Origin: Galliscardovia ingluviei
GTDB taxonomy: Bacteria; Actinomycetota; Actinomycetes; Actinomycetales; Bifidobacteriaceae
Assembly: GCF_014635685.1 (NCBI RefSeq)
Contig: NZ_BMDH01000001.1
Location: 496,001 to 560,000 of the forward strand
Direction of reading: 5' to 3'
DNA length: 64,000 nucleotides
The notes beneath the pieces are model-generated. The model was not told where the DNA came from and did not search any database. It was given only the letters and a program-made list of their open reading frames with translations. The first letter of the stretch is position 1. Every line of letters starts with the position of its first letter. The translations under genes and the position numbers were made by a program. This document shows, piece after piece, positions 63,976-64,000 of the stretch.

Positions 63976-64000
63976 ATGCAACAAGAAACTCGACAAGAGA
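63976..64000 (+). CDS. Start of a truncated gene at the window end
   Basis: GGAGGAAGT precedes ATG at 63976; only eight codons (MQQETRQE) are visible. A strong ribosome site supports a real start. The product cannot be named. Confidence 0.6.

Overview
The window looks like a chromosomal segment of a low-GC member of the Bifidobacteriaceae (Actinobacteria). The evidence is the division/cell-wall gene order (rsmH-ftsL-ftsI-murE-like-murF-mraY-murD-ftsW-murG-murC-ftsQ, with no ftsZ after ftsQ), a tmRNA tag reading AKSNRTEFALAA, and the blocks proA-hypothetical-nadD, prs-tRNA-glmU-rsfS and leuS-comEA-comEC-holA. Base composition looks like low-to-mid 40s % GC by eye, so a Gardnerella- or Alloscardovia-like genus is more likely than a typical high-GC Bifidobacterium. 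The genus is not proven.

Layout. 1-13.8 kb: dcw operon for peptidoglycan precursors and septation, including a MurE-like protein that has lost its ATP-binding loop. 13.8-16.8 kb: dtd, a sugar-proton symporter and a cation-efflux protein. 17.0-17.4 kb: tmRNA. 17.5-30.0 kb: an accessory region. It holds a Gdx/SugE guanidinium exporter behind a guanidine-II (mini-ykkC) riboswitch, an isolated CRISPR-repeat remnant, an EndoU-type toxin with a candidate immunity gene, a phage scaffold-like gene running into the CRISPR array, and a type I-C CRISPR-Cas system (cas5-cas8-cas7-cas4-cas1-cas2-array on the minus strand, cas3 divergent). 30.3-38.6 kb: lysine-type permease, YaaA, an esterase, an organophosphate antiporter, a DUF4234 protein, and fructokinase with a ROK regulator. 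38.8-47.1 kb: nadK-recN, a TPP-riboswitch operon (thiD-HAD phosphatase-tenA), thrC and glyA. 47.2-64 kb: proA, nadD, prs, tRNA-Gln, glmU, rsfS, tRNA-Ala, corA, a solute-binding lipoprotein, leuS, comEA/comEC and holA.

The most notable signal is in the 285-bp region between the divergent cas5c and cas3 genes. A degenerate CRISPR repeat keeps the repeat's ends and a short stem-loop. It is followed by a spacer-like segment whose first 14-15 bases match two inverted sites in the same promoter region, each next to a TTC (the type I-C PAM). Mismatches fall only at position 6, or at 6 and 7. A second hairpin with the repeat's 7-bp stem and 4-base loop follows. This looks like a crRNA-like guide by which Cascade represses its own genes (CreR-type autoregulation). 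The same operon carries a well-formed internal start for Cas11c inside cas8c.

Starts were moved from the longest ORF wherever a Shine-Dalgarno sequence or family alignment favoured an internal codon. All functions are from sequence reading and family knowledge; no database search was run.
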